From Qipengyuania vulgaris (GTDB lineage: Bacteria; Pseudomonadota; Alphaproteobacteria; Sphingomonadales; Sphingomonadaceae), in the NCBI GenBank assembly GCA_000756795.1, contig CCSI01000002.1, positions 186,001 to 250,000 of the forward strand: a stretch of 64,000 nt of DNA, in the 5' to 3' direction. Shown here one piece after another: positions 47,207 through 56,960 of this stretch. The position numbers and the translations under genes are program-made. Position 1 is the first letter of the stretch; every line of letters begins with the position of its first letter. The notes under the pieces were generated by a model. It was not told the DNA's origin. It searched no databases and saw only the letters and a program-made list of their open reading frames with translations.

Positions 47207-48613
47207 ATGGCGCTCAAAAACGTAATCAGGCAGAAGGAAGACTTCTGGCGACGCTTGGGCGTGGCGGTGCTGACAGCGTTCATTTTCGGTTTCGTGCTCT
47301 CCACCGTTCTTGCGGTCGGGGCCTCTTTGAATATTGGCGCATTGCGCACCGTTGAGCGGTTGGGCATCGATCTAGGCGGTAGATTACATACCGTCGTCCG
47401 AAGCTCTCTCGAGACCAGTGCAATCGAAGGTGCTCCCTCGATTGTATTACTCGATATCGATGAGGAAGGCTGTGCCGCTTTCGCGGATCCCAACGCATGC
47501 CGTTTCGATTACATTGGCCGCGAACAAATATTGGAACGCGCTGTCATTGCTGCGCGCCAAGGAGGTGCGCGAGCAATCGTGCTCGACTTCGTTCTACCCG
47601 ATGCGAAGGAGGCTGCCGAGATGGGTTTCGATTTGCAGTCAGCCGCAGGCGAGACACCCTTATTGGTTCCTCTTCCCCTCCGCAGCTCGAGCGACGGTGC
47701 TGTCATTTCCTGGCAACGAACGGTATGCGGCGCGCCTAAATGCGGCTCAATCGAATATTTGCCGAGTGATGCCATAATTGTCGACGGAAAATCTCGATAT
47801 TTCGACCAGGAGACGACATTCACCTGGACGACGGGCGGTCCGGATGCGACGACGGGGAATGCGACGTTGCCCGCCCTTGCATGGCGGGCTGCGCAATTGA
47901 TGGATAGCGACCTTGCCCCCCCGCCGGTCTCACAGGTTCCAATTCGCTATACATTTCCCAGCTTTTCTTCAGGTGATGCGCAATCCTTGGGTGAGACCAA
48001 CGAGCAAGTAACCTATCTTTCCCTATCTCAATTCGACCCTGGCGAGAACGGGTTGGACTTGCCGCCGCAGACTCGTGACGCGCTGGTCATAATTGGCTCA
48101 TCCGCACCGGGGGCGAATGACCTGCACGAAACGCCTCTGGGAACGATGGCTGGAATGGAGGTGATGGCAAACAGCGTGCTCACCTTTACTCAGGCGGAAA
48201 AAGCGCCCGCAGGGGACAGCGGTCTGCTGAAAGTCTGGTGGACCAAGATAGAAGCCTTCCTTTTCGGCCTGCTGATTGTGGCAGTCGTCGAGGGTGCGAT
48301 GCTTAAAGTCGCCGACATGCGTAGCGCAGCCACAAGAAATGGACTGCACACAGTCGAAAGTGGCGCCTTCTGGGACAGGTTCTCGTGGCTATTCCTTATC
48401 ACTATGATTGGCCTGATGGCGTTTGAATTGGTCGTGGCGGCCGCAAGCATTGGTGCGCAGTTCGATGACGACAGCTATGCAACATACGAAATTGACGTCA
48501 TCTGGCCCATCATCGGGGTGATGCTCTCCGCTCTAATCGGTTTCGCCAACAAGTTCGTCGCCAAGGTCGAATGGATCGCCGAGCGGCTGCCAGGCCTGCG
48601 CGAGACGGCTTAG
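47207..48613 (+). CDS. CHASE2 domain-containing membrane protein
   Basis: 468-aa protein. One membrane helix is at about residues 18-42, then a periplasmic CHASE2 sensory domain (about 50-330) with 'SIVLLDIDEEG', 'ILERAVIAARQGGARAIVLD' and 'ALVIIGSSAPGANDLHETPL', and three C-terminal helices (about 340-460). There is no kinase or cyclase output domain, so any signal must pass to a partner. ATG 47207 follows a TAGGAGAG ribosome site; a TTG lies just before. The 225 bp upstream contain no gene. Its stop overlaps that of the convergent FecR-like gene by 4 bp (TTAG). Confidence 0.88.
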   Translation: MALKNVIRQKEDFWRRLGVAVLTAFIFGFVLSTVLAVGASLNIGALRTVERLGIDLGGRLHTVVRSSLETSAIEGAPSIVLLDIDEEGCAAFADPNACRFDYIGREQILERAVIAARQGGARAIVLDFVLPDAKEAAEMGFDLQSAAGETPLLVPLPLRSSSDGAVISWQRTVCGAPKCGSIEYLPSDAIIVDGKSRYFDQETTFTWTTGGPDATTGNATLPALAWRAAQLMDSDLAPPPVSQVPIRYTFPSFSSGDAQSLGETNEQVTYLSLSQFDPGENGLDLPPQTRDALVIIGSSAPGANDLHETPLGTMAGMEVMANSVLTFTQAEKAPAGDSGLLKVWWTKIEAFLFGLLIVAVVEGAMLKVADMRSAATRNGLHTVESGAFWDRFSWLFLITMIGLMAFELVVAAASIGAQFDDDSYATYEIDVIWPIIGVMLSALIGFANKFVAKVEWIAERLPGLRETA

Positions 48614-49494
48614 CTTTCGACAGAAGGGCAGGATATTACCGTATCGAGCCGGTACGCGGCCTCAAGCGAATTGGCCTGTTCACTGGCCAATATGCTGATG
48701 CCAGCGAGCCGGTATCGCGGGTCCGCCTCTGATATCAGCCAAGCGCCCCATGTAGCGCGCTGCTCGTCCGTGATATCTTCTTCGGTGTCAGGCAGCCACT
48801 CCGGACGGGGCAGGCTGCTTTTCGGCGCCCATTCCAAAGTATAGTCGAAGGCAGGCTCACCATCTTTTCCAACCACGGTGACCGGACCATCGGGAGAGTG
48901 CGGTGTCAGCGTTGCGATACCAAAATCGTCCGTAGCGACGGATATGGTCTCGCCCTCGGAATTGAATACCAGCTGTTCGGCCATGCCGCACCAGACGATT
49001 GTCGGCGTCAAGCCTTCCGGCAGCACCTGCACACCGAGGCCCAATAACGGATGTGGCGTGGCGTTTTCCGCTCCCTCGCTCTTCCTGCCTGCGGCGGTAC
49101 GACGCTGCTGATGACCTTCTGACATCGAAAACGCCCATGTAACCGAGTCCCAAAACTGGCTGGCTCGCTCGAATAGGCCAGGGTCGTCCGGGCGAACAAC
49201 GCTGAACGGTTGTGTTCGACGATTGACGACCGTGCGCTCGCCATCTGCACTACGAATAACGATCTGGTCCGAAATGCCACGGACACGAATGATGTCTCCA
49301 TCGTAAAGCCGTGTCCCCGGCGACGCTTCCATGCGTGCTCCGTCACGCTCGATCCAGACCGCTCGAGGACTGTCGCCGCGCTTGCTGAAGACATAGGCAA
49401 CCATCGACCCGTCTTGGGCAATCGCTTGCGTGCCCAAGACAGTCATTGCCAAAGCTCCGGCACCAAGCACCGCGCGTCTATAAATATGCGACAA
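48610..49494 (-). CDS. FecR-like exported protein
   Basis: 294-aa exported protein with TTG start at 49494, preceded by a GGGGGG ribosome site. Signal peptide about 1-27 ('VLGAGALAMTVLGTQAIAQ'). Residues about 30-100 resemble a FecR-type domain ('GTRLYDGDIIRVRG' and 'VIRSADGERTVV'). The remainder has two Cys ('VWCGMAE', 'VISCPSVES') that could pair. The family link is moderate. It is divergent from the CHAT protein gene (146-bp gap) and convergent with the CHASE2 gene, so it sits between two likely partners. Confidence 0.75.
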   Translation of the reverse strand: MSHIYRRAVLGAGALAMTVLGTQAIAQDGSMVAYVFSKRGDSPRAVWIERDGARMEASPGTRLYDGDIIRVRGISDQIVIRSADGERTVVNRRTQPFSVVRPDDPGLFERASQFWDSVTWAFSMSEGHQQRRTAAGRKSEGAENATPHPLLGLGVQVLPEGLTPTIVWCGMAEQLVFNSEGETISVATDDFGIATLTPHSPDGPVTVVGKDGEPAFDYTLEWAPKSSLPRPEWLPDTEEDITDEQRATWGAWLISEADPRYRLAGISILASEQANSLEAAYRLDTVISCPSVES

Positions 49495-49576
49495 CTAAAA
49501 GCCCCCCGTGAGTATAAACAAACTTGGTCATATCTAACATACGTTTGCTGAACTTGAAATGACCGTTGCCTGCCTG

Positions 49577-49604
49577 TTGACGCACGCTGCTGGATCGTTA
49601 CCCT
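49577..49604 (+). promoter_or_regulatory. possible promoter of the CHAT-protein gene
   Basis: TTGACG (49577-49582) and TACCCT (49599-49604) are spaced 16 bp apart, 36 bp before the ATG at 49641. The -10 element is weak. A small hairpin (CCCTCG/CGAGGG, 49601-49621) and a G-rich ribosome site follow. Confidence 0.3.
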
Positions 49605-49640
49605 CGATGAAGCAACGAGGGGGCTCGTTAGGGGGGGAAC

Positions 49641-52600
49641 ATGAAATTTGCGGCACGCATGCTGGCCGTCGCTCTTGCGACCACATCCGGTTCGGCTTTG
49701 GCGCAGAGCAATCCAGAGCGGCCTTGGTTGGCAGGGTTGCCGATCCAGCCGCAGTCGGTCGACTTGCCAGAGCCACGCGTTCCGGACTTGGCAAGGCCGT
49801 GTGCGGTTCCCGACACTCTGGCTGCCTACCGCGAAGCCTCTCTGGCAGGTGAAGGGACGTATTCGCAGGAACGGTTCTATGACTGGATAAGGATGTACCA
49901 CGCTTGCGATTGGCAGGCGCTGGAGCGCGCTGTCGAAACCGATCTGCGTGCCGAGGACACGCATATCGATGCCCCGCTTCTATGGGCGCTGGCGCGCGAC
50001 CATCAGGGCGGCCTGCAGGCCGGATGGGAAGCCGCGCTCGATGCGCCTTTGCGCGCTGCGCTGGGCGATGTGCCGGAACTGTATCGCCTTTACTCCACGC
50101 GGCAGAACCAAGCCGGGCACGCCTATGTCCAGTCGCTGGGCACGGTTGAAGGCGACGGTGCGCACTGGGCTCGTATTCTGGCGCGCTGGATCGAGCAGAC
50201 CGGTCCGCAAATGGGACGGACCCCGTCGTCAGCCGCGGCCTTGGAAGCCGATCCCGACCTGTTCAGCAACTGGTCGCCGTGGAACTGGACCGCGCGCGAA
50301 GATCGCGAGGCACTGGACCGGCTGACAGGGCCGAACGGACCGCTTGCCGATCACTGGTTCGCGGCCGTGACGCGCGAATACGTGCTCGGCGACAGGCTGG
50401 AATCGGCCAATCGGGTGATGCTGGCGGATATGTGGCTGGAGCGTCATCCGGGCGATCCCTATGCCCTTCGCTACCGCGATGTCGCGCTTGGTTTGCTCGG
50501 GCACAGCCCGCTGGAAGCGCAGACGGCGCTGGAAGCCGCAGTACGATACCCCCTCGTGCAGACCAACCACGATGCGGCTCCACTTTATGAAAGCGGCGAT
50601 GCAGAGGCAGGCGATTTCGTGGTCGCCACCACAGCCTGGCCCAGCGCGACCGCGTCCACGCTGGCGAGCAATTACGCGCGCGAAGTGAATGATGCCGGTT
50701 ACACGCACGAGGCCCATGCGATCATGGATCGTGTCGCTCCAGCTGCTTCTGGCAGCATCCGCGTCTCGGACCGTCAATACTATCTCGAAAGGGATGCCGG
50801 GCGTCACGCCCGCGCACTGGAACATGCCGAGGCGTCCTGGGCGATGCCGGGCGCCGATTGGTATAACGCACGCAACCTCATCAACGCTTACCGCCAAGCG
50901 GGATTCCCCGACCGCGCGCTGCAGGCTTACGACGAAGGCGTGGCTCGTCTCGGCAGTGCCACCGCGGCCATGGTGGTGGCCGCCGCCGATGCGGCGAAGG
51001 CCGCGGGCGATCCGGAGCGCGAGGAAGCGCTTCTCACCGAGGCGCTTGGTCAGTCTCTCGACCGGGCGTCGGTGCTGCGCCGCCTGATCGGCCTTTACAA
51101 GGGTCGTGACCAAAATGCGCGCGTGGTGCGCCATAGCCGCGACCTGCTGCAATCCGTCGTAGGGTTCGAAAGTGATCACAACACCTTTTACGCCGCAGCC
51201 GACGCGCTGAACGGCGCCGCCGGTGTGCGCGAAGCGATGGAATGGGCGCTGGACAACTCGCTGGCGCGCGAGACGGCGGAATTCCGCGGCATCGTGGCGC
51301 TGGACAATGCCGGCGAGACCGAAGCCGCCATGCAGCTCGCCCGCGAGGCAGCGGCACGCTACCCCACGCGCTATTGGCCGGTTTTCGTCCAGGGCAGGAA
51401 TACAGGCAGCGGCCCTGAATTTCGCGAATGGGTGGCCTCGGTGCAGGCAATGCTGCCGAATTTTGATCCCCACTCACGCGGCTGGGCGGTCGACAACCTT
51501 ATTTATTATGGCATCGAAGCCTTCGGCAAAAATACATTTACACGCACAGAGCTGGCCGAACTTGTGCCGTTGTTCGAAAGCGAACGCGAGGCGATGACGC
51601 TGGCACGGGCAACGCATCGGGGGTTTAAGCTTTACGATGCGCTCGGCCAGGCGGGGGAAGCGACCGAGGTTTTCGAGCGGTCGCTTGCCGGGAGGCTGCA
51701 CCAGTCGGACCCGCTGGATTTCCTCCGCTCCAACACATCGGGTTACAACAGAGCGCTGGTGTTCCAGACGATCTGGGAAAGCCTGTCGCGCGACCGGTTC
51801 GACGGCGACCGGCTGAATTACTGGATGCAAGCGCACTCGCGCTGGGGCGGCGCGCCTGCCCTTTCCTACTGCCTCGCAGGATGGGTCGACGAGAACTATC
51901 CCGAAGGCGCGGCGGAAGTGGCGCTCGAGCGTGTGCGGGCGACCGGAACCCTCGGCAATGCTTCCGAAAGTTTCCGTCGCGATTATTCGCGCCGCACCGC
52001 GATCAGCGCATCGCAGCGCTATGTCGACTGGTACAGGCAGAAACGCGAAAAGGCGCTGAACAACGGTGCCTTCGTCGATGTCGATTGCGACACCGGCGTT
52101 GTCAGCACAATCGGGCAGGATGGCGAAATCGCCGTGCGCCAGCAGGATTTCCAGACCGGCAAACTGCGCCTGCTCGCCGATGGCGGTGCGTGGATCGCCT
52201 ACGATTACAACGCTGATGGCAACGTCACTTCGCTGCGCTCGTCAAACGGGCAGGCGATCACAATAAACTATAACGATGCGGGCAAGATCGTTGCGATAGA
52301 CGATGCTCGCCTCGGCCCGCTCACTTTCGAATATGGCGAAATTGGCAAGCCGGTACGGATCGTGGAATCCGAAGGCGAATACCTCAGCATCGAATACGAT
52401 GCCGATGGCGAGATGTCGCGATTGGAAGGCGTGAGCGCAAAGGCCGAAAATTCCAGCAGGATGGCCATGCGGATCACGCAGCGTTTCCAGTCCTTGCTCA
52501 CGCTCACGCGCCCGGAACAGGCGCGGCGGCTGCTATCCCAGACCAGCGATGCTTTCGATGCCGTTGTCGACAAGGTTATCGACGTTCCTTCGTCAGGCCC

Positions 52601-55600
52601 GGCCTACACCGCACTCGCGACGGAATTGATGCAGGCGGCCATTGCTAATCGCGATACCGGCAGCGGCCCCATGCGGCAGGTGGATGCCGTGCTAGCCCGC
52701 GCGGTGGGCAATTCGCTGGCATCGGCGGATTCAGCCAGCATCGCCCGCTTCGGACGAGCGCTTTATCGCCTGTATTCCGACATTTCCCCGCGCGGTCTTC
52801 CGGATGCACGCCGCGATATCTGGACGCGTTTTGTCGAAGTGGCGGAAACGCGAGGCGATAACCGCGCCGTGGCATCGCTGCTGGCCGATATCCGTGCCAA
52901 CCCGCTGGAGCCGATGCCGCAGCAAGGCTGGGGCGATCTCGCAGAGCTGCGCAATCCCGGCTACTGGTATGCCGAAGCACCATCGGTGATGCAGACGGCC
53001 GCGCTGCGTTCGGGCCTGTCGCTGAGCGCGCTGACTTTCCGCGAGAACGGCGACCTGGTGGTGGCCGGGAATACCGGGCTGATGGTGCGACGCGCGGGTG
53101 TTTGGCAACGCTACCGCTTCGACCTGGATCAAAACAGTTGGCTGCGTGACGATACATCCGCCAATGCGGGCGACGCACTGGAGATTACGGCGCTCGTCGA
53201 GCTGCCTGCCGGACGTCTCGCCATCGGCACCAATCGCGGCGTGTTCGTGGTGGAAGGGGATTACACTACCAACACCGCGCGCCTCGCCACACAAGCCGAT
53301 GGCATGCCCAGCGCGCTGGTGCGCGACATGCACCTTGCTGACGACCGGCTGCATGTCGCAACCTCGGGCGGGCTCGCCAGCTTCGCCGTCGACGAGCGGG
53401 GACTGACTTCACTCGGCAGCAAGTCGCTGGGCGGGGATGTAGCTTTCGTGTCGGCGGGCCGTGGCAACAGCGTGATCGCGGGCGATGGCACGGGCATTTA
53501 CGAAGTGGCTGGCGGAAACGCGTCTCGGCTGGCAGCTTTCGCTGCCGACGACGCCGTTTACTCGCACCGCGACCGGCAAGTTATTGCGATGCGGGATTCG
53601 CAACTCTACTCCGTTCGCGAAAGCGGTAGTGGCTGGGCTCCGGTCGTGCCACTCACCAATGCGCACTCGGCCAATATTGACCGCGAAGCCTTCGGTTTCG
53701 GGCGGCTGGAGGTTGATGGCGAAGAGCACATCTTGTTGCTGGGCGACCGTGGCTATTCCTTGTGGCGCGACGGTTATTTCGAATATCTGACCGTGCCAGG
53801 TTCGAGCGAATTGCCCCCCATTCTGGCGATGGGCGCGGCGCACGGGCAATTGGCGCTGGCGGCGGGCAACGGCAGCGTTTACCGCTTCGACCCGACCGAC
53901 TTCCTCGTCGATAATGGGCGTGCCGTGCTGGACAGTGCCTATGACGCTGAAAACGATGTCGTCTATTTCGCTGACGGTTCGCGAATTCGCAGCGCCATCT
54001 CGCGCGAGGCGGGGCAGGCTCCGCGCATCGTTACCTTCGACCGCGCCCGCGCCACCTTGCTAGACCTCGATTCGCAGCAACGCCTCGTGGCCAATGACGG
54101 TCTGACCGTGCTGCGCTACGATGCCGGTGCGCAGCCCGAAGTGCTGTTCGAAGCGCAGGCCTTCTGTCCCGAAGACGGGCATTGCGTCACCAGCATGACG
54201 GGCCTGCTGGCTGCCAGCGACGGTTCGGTATGGGCCACGGTCGGCCCCTCCGCCTTCCGCTGGCACGAGGGCGCGGTCACCGAATACAACTTCTACCGCG
54301 ACCGCGAGATATTCCCGGCCCAGACCAACTGGCTGGCCGGCATCGTGGAATTGCCCAGCGGCGATGTGGTGGTAAGCAGCAGCAACGAAGGGCATCTCAC
54401 CTATCGCGGCCAGAAACTGTCCGGCACGAATCTCGTTTTCCGCGGCGACCGGTTTGAACCGTTCGACGACAGGGCGCTGTTCGTATCGGCCACCGACGCT
54501 GGCGGTATCGGCATCGTAGGTTCGACCAGCGGTTTCTTCGAGGCGGATGGCGACCGGCTGACCCCGATGCGGAGCGCGGGCAATGCCACTTACGATGCAC
54601 TGCTGGATGAATATCCCAACATCTACCTCGCCAATGAAGGTGCGAAATTGGGTGGCGACACGCTGCTGTTTCCCACCGCTGCGGGCATCGTGGCGAACCA
54701 AGGCGACACCTGGTTCTATCCGGAACGGATCAACTGGCTGTTTCCCGAAGCCGAACGCGCCGACCTTGGCGGGCGACACAGCAATTCGGTTGAAGTGGAC
54801 AAGGCCGGCCGCATCTACGTAGGCACAGATACAGGCCTGGTCATTTTCCAGCAGAGTGGCGGCGATGCCATCGATTTCCTGCTCGACAACGACCGCGCCG
54901 ATCTTGCTTTTGCCAGCATGGAGCGGCGCAAGCTGCGGCGCGAGGCGGATGCGCTGCTATCAGGGATCGACCGTTCCGATCCCGAATTCGCGCGCTTGAA
55001 CCAGGTCATCAAGGCGCGCGAGGAACTGGCCGAACTGCGCGCTGGCGAGGGGACGGTCGCAGCGCAGGCGCGCAGGCGATCGGCTTCTGCCGACACGGGC
55101 GAGGGCGGCGTAAGCCGGGGCACCACCTCGCTCAGCGATGCCATCGAGACGCGCGAACGTCAGTACACGCGACTGCTGGCCATTCTGGAACGCGAAGACC
55201 CGGGGCTCGCCCAGCTTCTCAACATCCAGCCGCTGGAGCTTTCCGCATTGCGCCGGCAGGTGCCTGAAGGCACGGCCATCGTGCAGTACATTCCGCGGGA
55301 TGACGAGCTCATGCTCAACGTCATTTCTCGGGACAGCCATACGGTCCGCACGGTGGAAGTGTCGCGCGAGACGCTGATGGATGCGGCAATCAACGCCAAC
55401 CTCTTCCTTGACGAAAAGGTCGGCCAAATCGAGCAGCTCTTGGGCGGCAGCACCTCCATTTTTGCCGCGAGCGATGCGGCGGACCTGCCGGCGGATACCC
55501 CGAAGGGCGAGCTTGCAGCCCTTTACGATATGCTGTTCGCGCCGATCGAAGCCGATCTCGAAGGATTCGAACGGATCTACGTATCCCCTGCCGGAGGCCT

Positions 55601-56312
55601 GAACTATGTGCCGTTTTCGGCGCTGACCCGCGTACGCGGAGATGATCGCGAGTTCGCAGTTGAACGGTTCGCCATGGCCGTGGTGCCAACCAGCTACCTG
55701 CTGCAGCTGGTGCTGAACGACCAGAGCCGGTCGAGCGATGCGGCGCTGATCTTCGGCGATCCCGACCTTACACTGGCCAACGGCCAGGCCGAAGCGCGCG
55801 AAGTGGGCGACCGCGTCGCCTCGCTCGGCAGCGAGGTGGTTTTGCGCACCGGCAACGAGGCGAGTGTGGATGTCCTCGAACGTTATGGTGCCCGTGCCCA
55901 ATTGCTGCATTTCGCGACGCATGGCCGCCTCGATGCGGTGCAGCCCGAGCGCAGCTATCTGGTTATGGCCGACGACCGGCGGCTCTCGACCATCGATATC
56001 ATGACGCTGGACCTTTCCGATGCGGAGCTGGCTTTCCTCTCCGCATGCGAAACTGCGCGCGGAGCGGACGGGCTCGAGTATGCCACACTGGCGCGGTCGT
56101 TCTCTCATGCGGGCGTGCCCACCACCATCGCTAGCCTCTGGCCTGTGGGGGATGCTGCCACGCTTGAGTTGGTTAAACGTTTCTACGATGGCTACGATGG
56201 CGACAGCATGGCGGCACTAGCCAATGCACAGCGAGCAATGATTGGGGAAGGCGGGGCATTGGGCCACCCAGCATCTTGGGCCGCTTTCGAAGTGTTCGGC
56301 CGTGGCTTCTAG
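49641..56312 (+). CDS. giant exported CHAT-domain (caspase-like) protein, 2223 aa
   Basis: Predicted secreted or periplasmic protease. Signal peptide about 1-22 ('MLAVALATTSGSALAQ'). Residues ~100-830 are helical, TPR-like. Residues ~840-930 hold YD/RHS-like strands ('YDYNADGNVTSLRS', 'IEYDADGEMSRLEG'). Residues ~1115-1735 are a beta-propeller of the two-component-regulator type ('LVVAGNTGLMVRRAG', 'LAIGTNRGVFV'). Residues ~1750-1870 look coiled-coil. The CHAT domain fills ~1870-2223 with catalytic His2094 ('HFATHGR') and Cys2136 ('FLSACETARG'). Both dyad residues are intact. The ATG has an AGGGGGGG ribosome site. It probably works with the adjacent FecR-like and CHASE2 proteins. Confidence 0.9.
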   Translation: MKFAARMLAVALATTSGSALAQSNPERPWLAGLPIQPQSVDLPEPRVPDLARPCAVPDTLAAYREASLAGEGTYSQERFYDWIRMYHACDWQALERAVETDLRAEDTHIDAPLLWALARDHQGGLQAGWEAALDAPLRAALGDVPELYRLYSTRQNQAGHAYVQSLGTVEGDGAHWARILARWIEQTGPQMGRTPSSAAALEADPDLFSNWSPWNWTAREDREALDRLTGPNGPLADHWFAAVTREYVLGDRLESANRVMLADMWLERHPGDPYALRYRDVALGLLGHSPLEAQTALEAAVRYPLVQTNHDAAPLYESGDAEAGDFVVATTAWPSATASTLASNYAREVNDAGYTHEAHAIMDRVAPAASGSIRVSDRQYYLERDAGRHARALEHAEASWAMPGADWYNARNLINAYRQAGFPDRALQAYDEGVARLGSATAAMVVAAADAAKAAGDPEREEALLTEALGQSLDRASVLRRLIGLYKGRDQNARVVRHSRDLLQSVVGFESDHNTFYAAADALNGAAGVREAMEWALDNSLARETAEFRGIVALDNAGETEAAMQLAREAAARYPTRYWPVFVQGRNTGSGPEFREWVASVQAMLPNFDPHSRGWAVDNLIYYGIEAFGKNTFTRTELAELVPLFESEREAMTLARATHRGFKLYDALGQAGEATEVFERSLAGRLHQSDPLDFLRSNTSGYNRALVFQTIWESLSRDRFDGDRLNYWMQAHSRWGGAPALSYCLAGWVDENYPEGAAEVALERVRATGTLGNASESFRRDYSRRTAISASQRYVDWYRQKREKALNNGAFVDVDCDTGVVSTIGQDGEIAVRQQDFQTGKLRLLADGGAWIAYDYNADGNVTSLRSSNGQAITINYNDAGKIVAIDDARLGPLTFEYGEIGKPVRIVESEGEYLSIEYDADGEMSRLEGVSAKAENSSRMAMRITQRFQSLLTLTRPEQARRLLSQTSDAFDAVVDKVIDVPSSGPAYTALATELMQAAIANRDTGSGPMRQVDAVLARAVGNSLASADSASIARFGRALYRLYSDISPRGLPDARRDIWTRFVEVAETRGDNRAVASLLADIRANPLEPMPQQGWGDLAELRNPGYWYAEAPSVMQTAALRSGLSLSALTFRENGDLVVAGNTGLMVRRAGVWQRYRFDLDQNSWLRDDTSANAGDALEITALVELPAGRLAIGTNRGVFVVEGDYTTNTARLATQADGMPSALVRDMHLADDRLHVATSGGLASFAVDERGLTSLGSKSLGGDVAFVSAGRGNSVIAGDGTGIYEVAGGNASRLAAFAADDAVYSHRDRQVIAMRDSQLYSVRESGSGWAPVVPLTNAHSANIDREAFGFGRLEVDGEEHILLLGDRGYSLWRDGYFEYLTVPGSSELPPILAMGAAHGQLALAAGNGSVYRFDPTDFLVDNGRAVLDSAYDAENDVVYFADGSRIRSAISREAGQAPRIVTFDRARATLLDLDSQQRLVANDGLTVLRYDAGAQPEVLFEAQAFCPEDGHCVTSMTGLLAASDGSVWATVGPSAFRWHEGAVTEYNFYRDREIFPAQTNWLAGIVELPSGDVVVSSSNEGHLTYRGQKLSGTNLVFRGDRFEPFDDRALFVSATDAGGIGIVGSTSGFFEADGDRLTPMRSAGNATYDALLDEYPNIYLANEGAKLGGDTLLFPTAAGIVANQGDTWFYPERINWLFPEAERADLGGRHSNSVEVDKAGRIYVGTDTGLVIFQQSGGDAIDFLLDNDRADLAFASMERRKLRREADALLSGIDRSDPEFARLNQVIKAREELAELRAGEGTVAAQARRRSASADTGEGGVSRGTTSLSDAIETRERQYTRLLAILEREDPGLAQLLNIQPLELSALRRQVPEGTAIVQYIPRDDELMLNVISRDSHTVRTVEVSRETLMDAAINANLFLDEKVGQIEQLLGGSTSIFAASDAADLPADTPKGELAALYDMLFAPIEADLEGFERIYVSPAGGLNYVPFSALTRVRGDDREFAVERFAMAVVPTSYLLQLVLNDQSRSSDAALIFGDPDLTLANGQAEAREVGDRVASLGSEVVLRTGNEASVDVLERYGARAQLLHFATHGRLDAVQPERSYLVMADDRRLSTIDIMTLDLSDAELAFLSACETARGADGLEYATLARSFSHAGVPTTIASLWPVGDAATLELVKRFYDGYDGDSMAALANAQRAMIGEGGALGHPASWAAFEVFGRGF

Positions 56313-56450
56313 GAAAACAAAAAATGAGGCTGCGGTTAAAAGCAGAGAAGTTGCGGCAAGGTCTGTGATTGCCGCGATATACGTTTTGCTCGGCCGAGCT
56401 GACCATCGCCGCTGTCGTAGTAAAGAATCGCAGGAATTCGCAGCCTTAGG

Positions 56451-56960
56451 TCAGCTGAGGAGCGTCTTTTCTGCTTTTAATACCTTTGCCTTGTCGCGGA
56501 AAAAGGTGAGCAGCGCATATTGGGTGAATAAAAGTAAGCCTGCCAAAACGACATTTACGAAGCCCACGCCGATAAACATGCCGACCGCGACGGCTTCGGC
56601 GAGGAGGAATACGGCGAACTTGTTCACTATCCCGCGGATTTCGTTGAGTTCGGTCAATTCGTCGAGGGTACTTTCCCCGAACTTCTCGTTGGGCGAACTC
56701 GACTTGAGGAGGGCACGCGCACGGGGAAGGAAAACGAATTCCGCCCATGCTACCGCTACAAGAGGCATCGCCACGATTGGCCATGCAATCCAGAGTTTCT
56801 TGCCGAACTCTTCGTCCCACAGGCCGATAATCGAGAGGATGCGAATGGTGTCCTGAAGCGTGAAGACAACCAGCAGGGCCGCGCCCGCAATCGCCAGTTC
56901 CAGCAGGAAAATCGATACGCCCAGACTCTTAACAGTCGAGCGATACAGCTGGTCATCCAT
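56451..56960 (-). CDS. hypothetical membrane protein, 169 aa
   Basis: Unassigned 169-aa protein with about four hydrophobic segments: 'VSIFLLELAIAGAALLVVFT', 'KLWIAWPIVAMPLVAVAWAE', 'KFAVFLLAEAVAVGMFIGVG' and 'VVLAGLLLFTQYALLTFF', and a charged loop after the second. It is convergent with the CHAT-protein gene, separated by 138 bp. Membership in the CHASE2/CHAT module is possible only by position. Start at ATG 56960. Confidence 0.65.
   Translation of the reverse strand: MDDQLYRSTVKSLGVSIFLLELAIAGAALLVVFTLQDTIRILSIIGLWDEEFGKKLWIAWPIVAMPLVAVAWAEFVFLPRARALLKSSSPNEKFGESTLDELTELNEIRGIVNKFAVFLLAEAVAVGMFIGVGFVNVVLAGLLLFTQYALLTFFRDKAKVLKAEKTLLS

Noticed and set aside
50229..51473. 414-aa minus-strand open frame inside the CHAT gene
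   Set aside because: Composition is typical of an antisense frame in GC-rich DNA; no motifs and no ribosome site.
54960..56108. 382-aa minus-strand open frame opposite the CHAT domain
   Set aside because: Antisense to a region with an intact His/Cys protease motif; no independent support.
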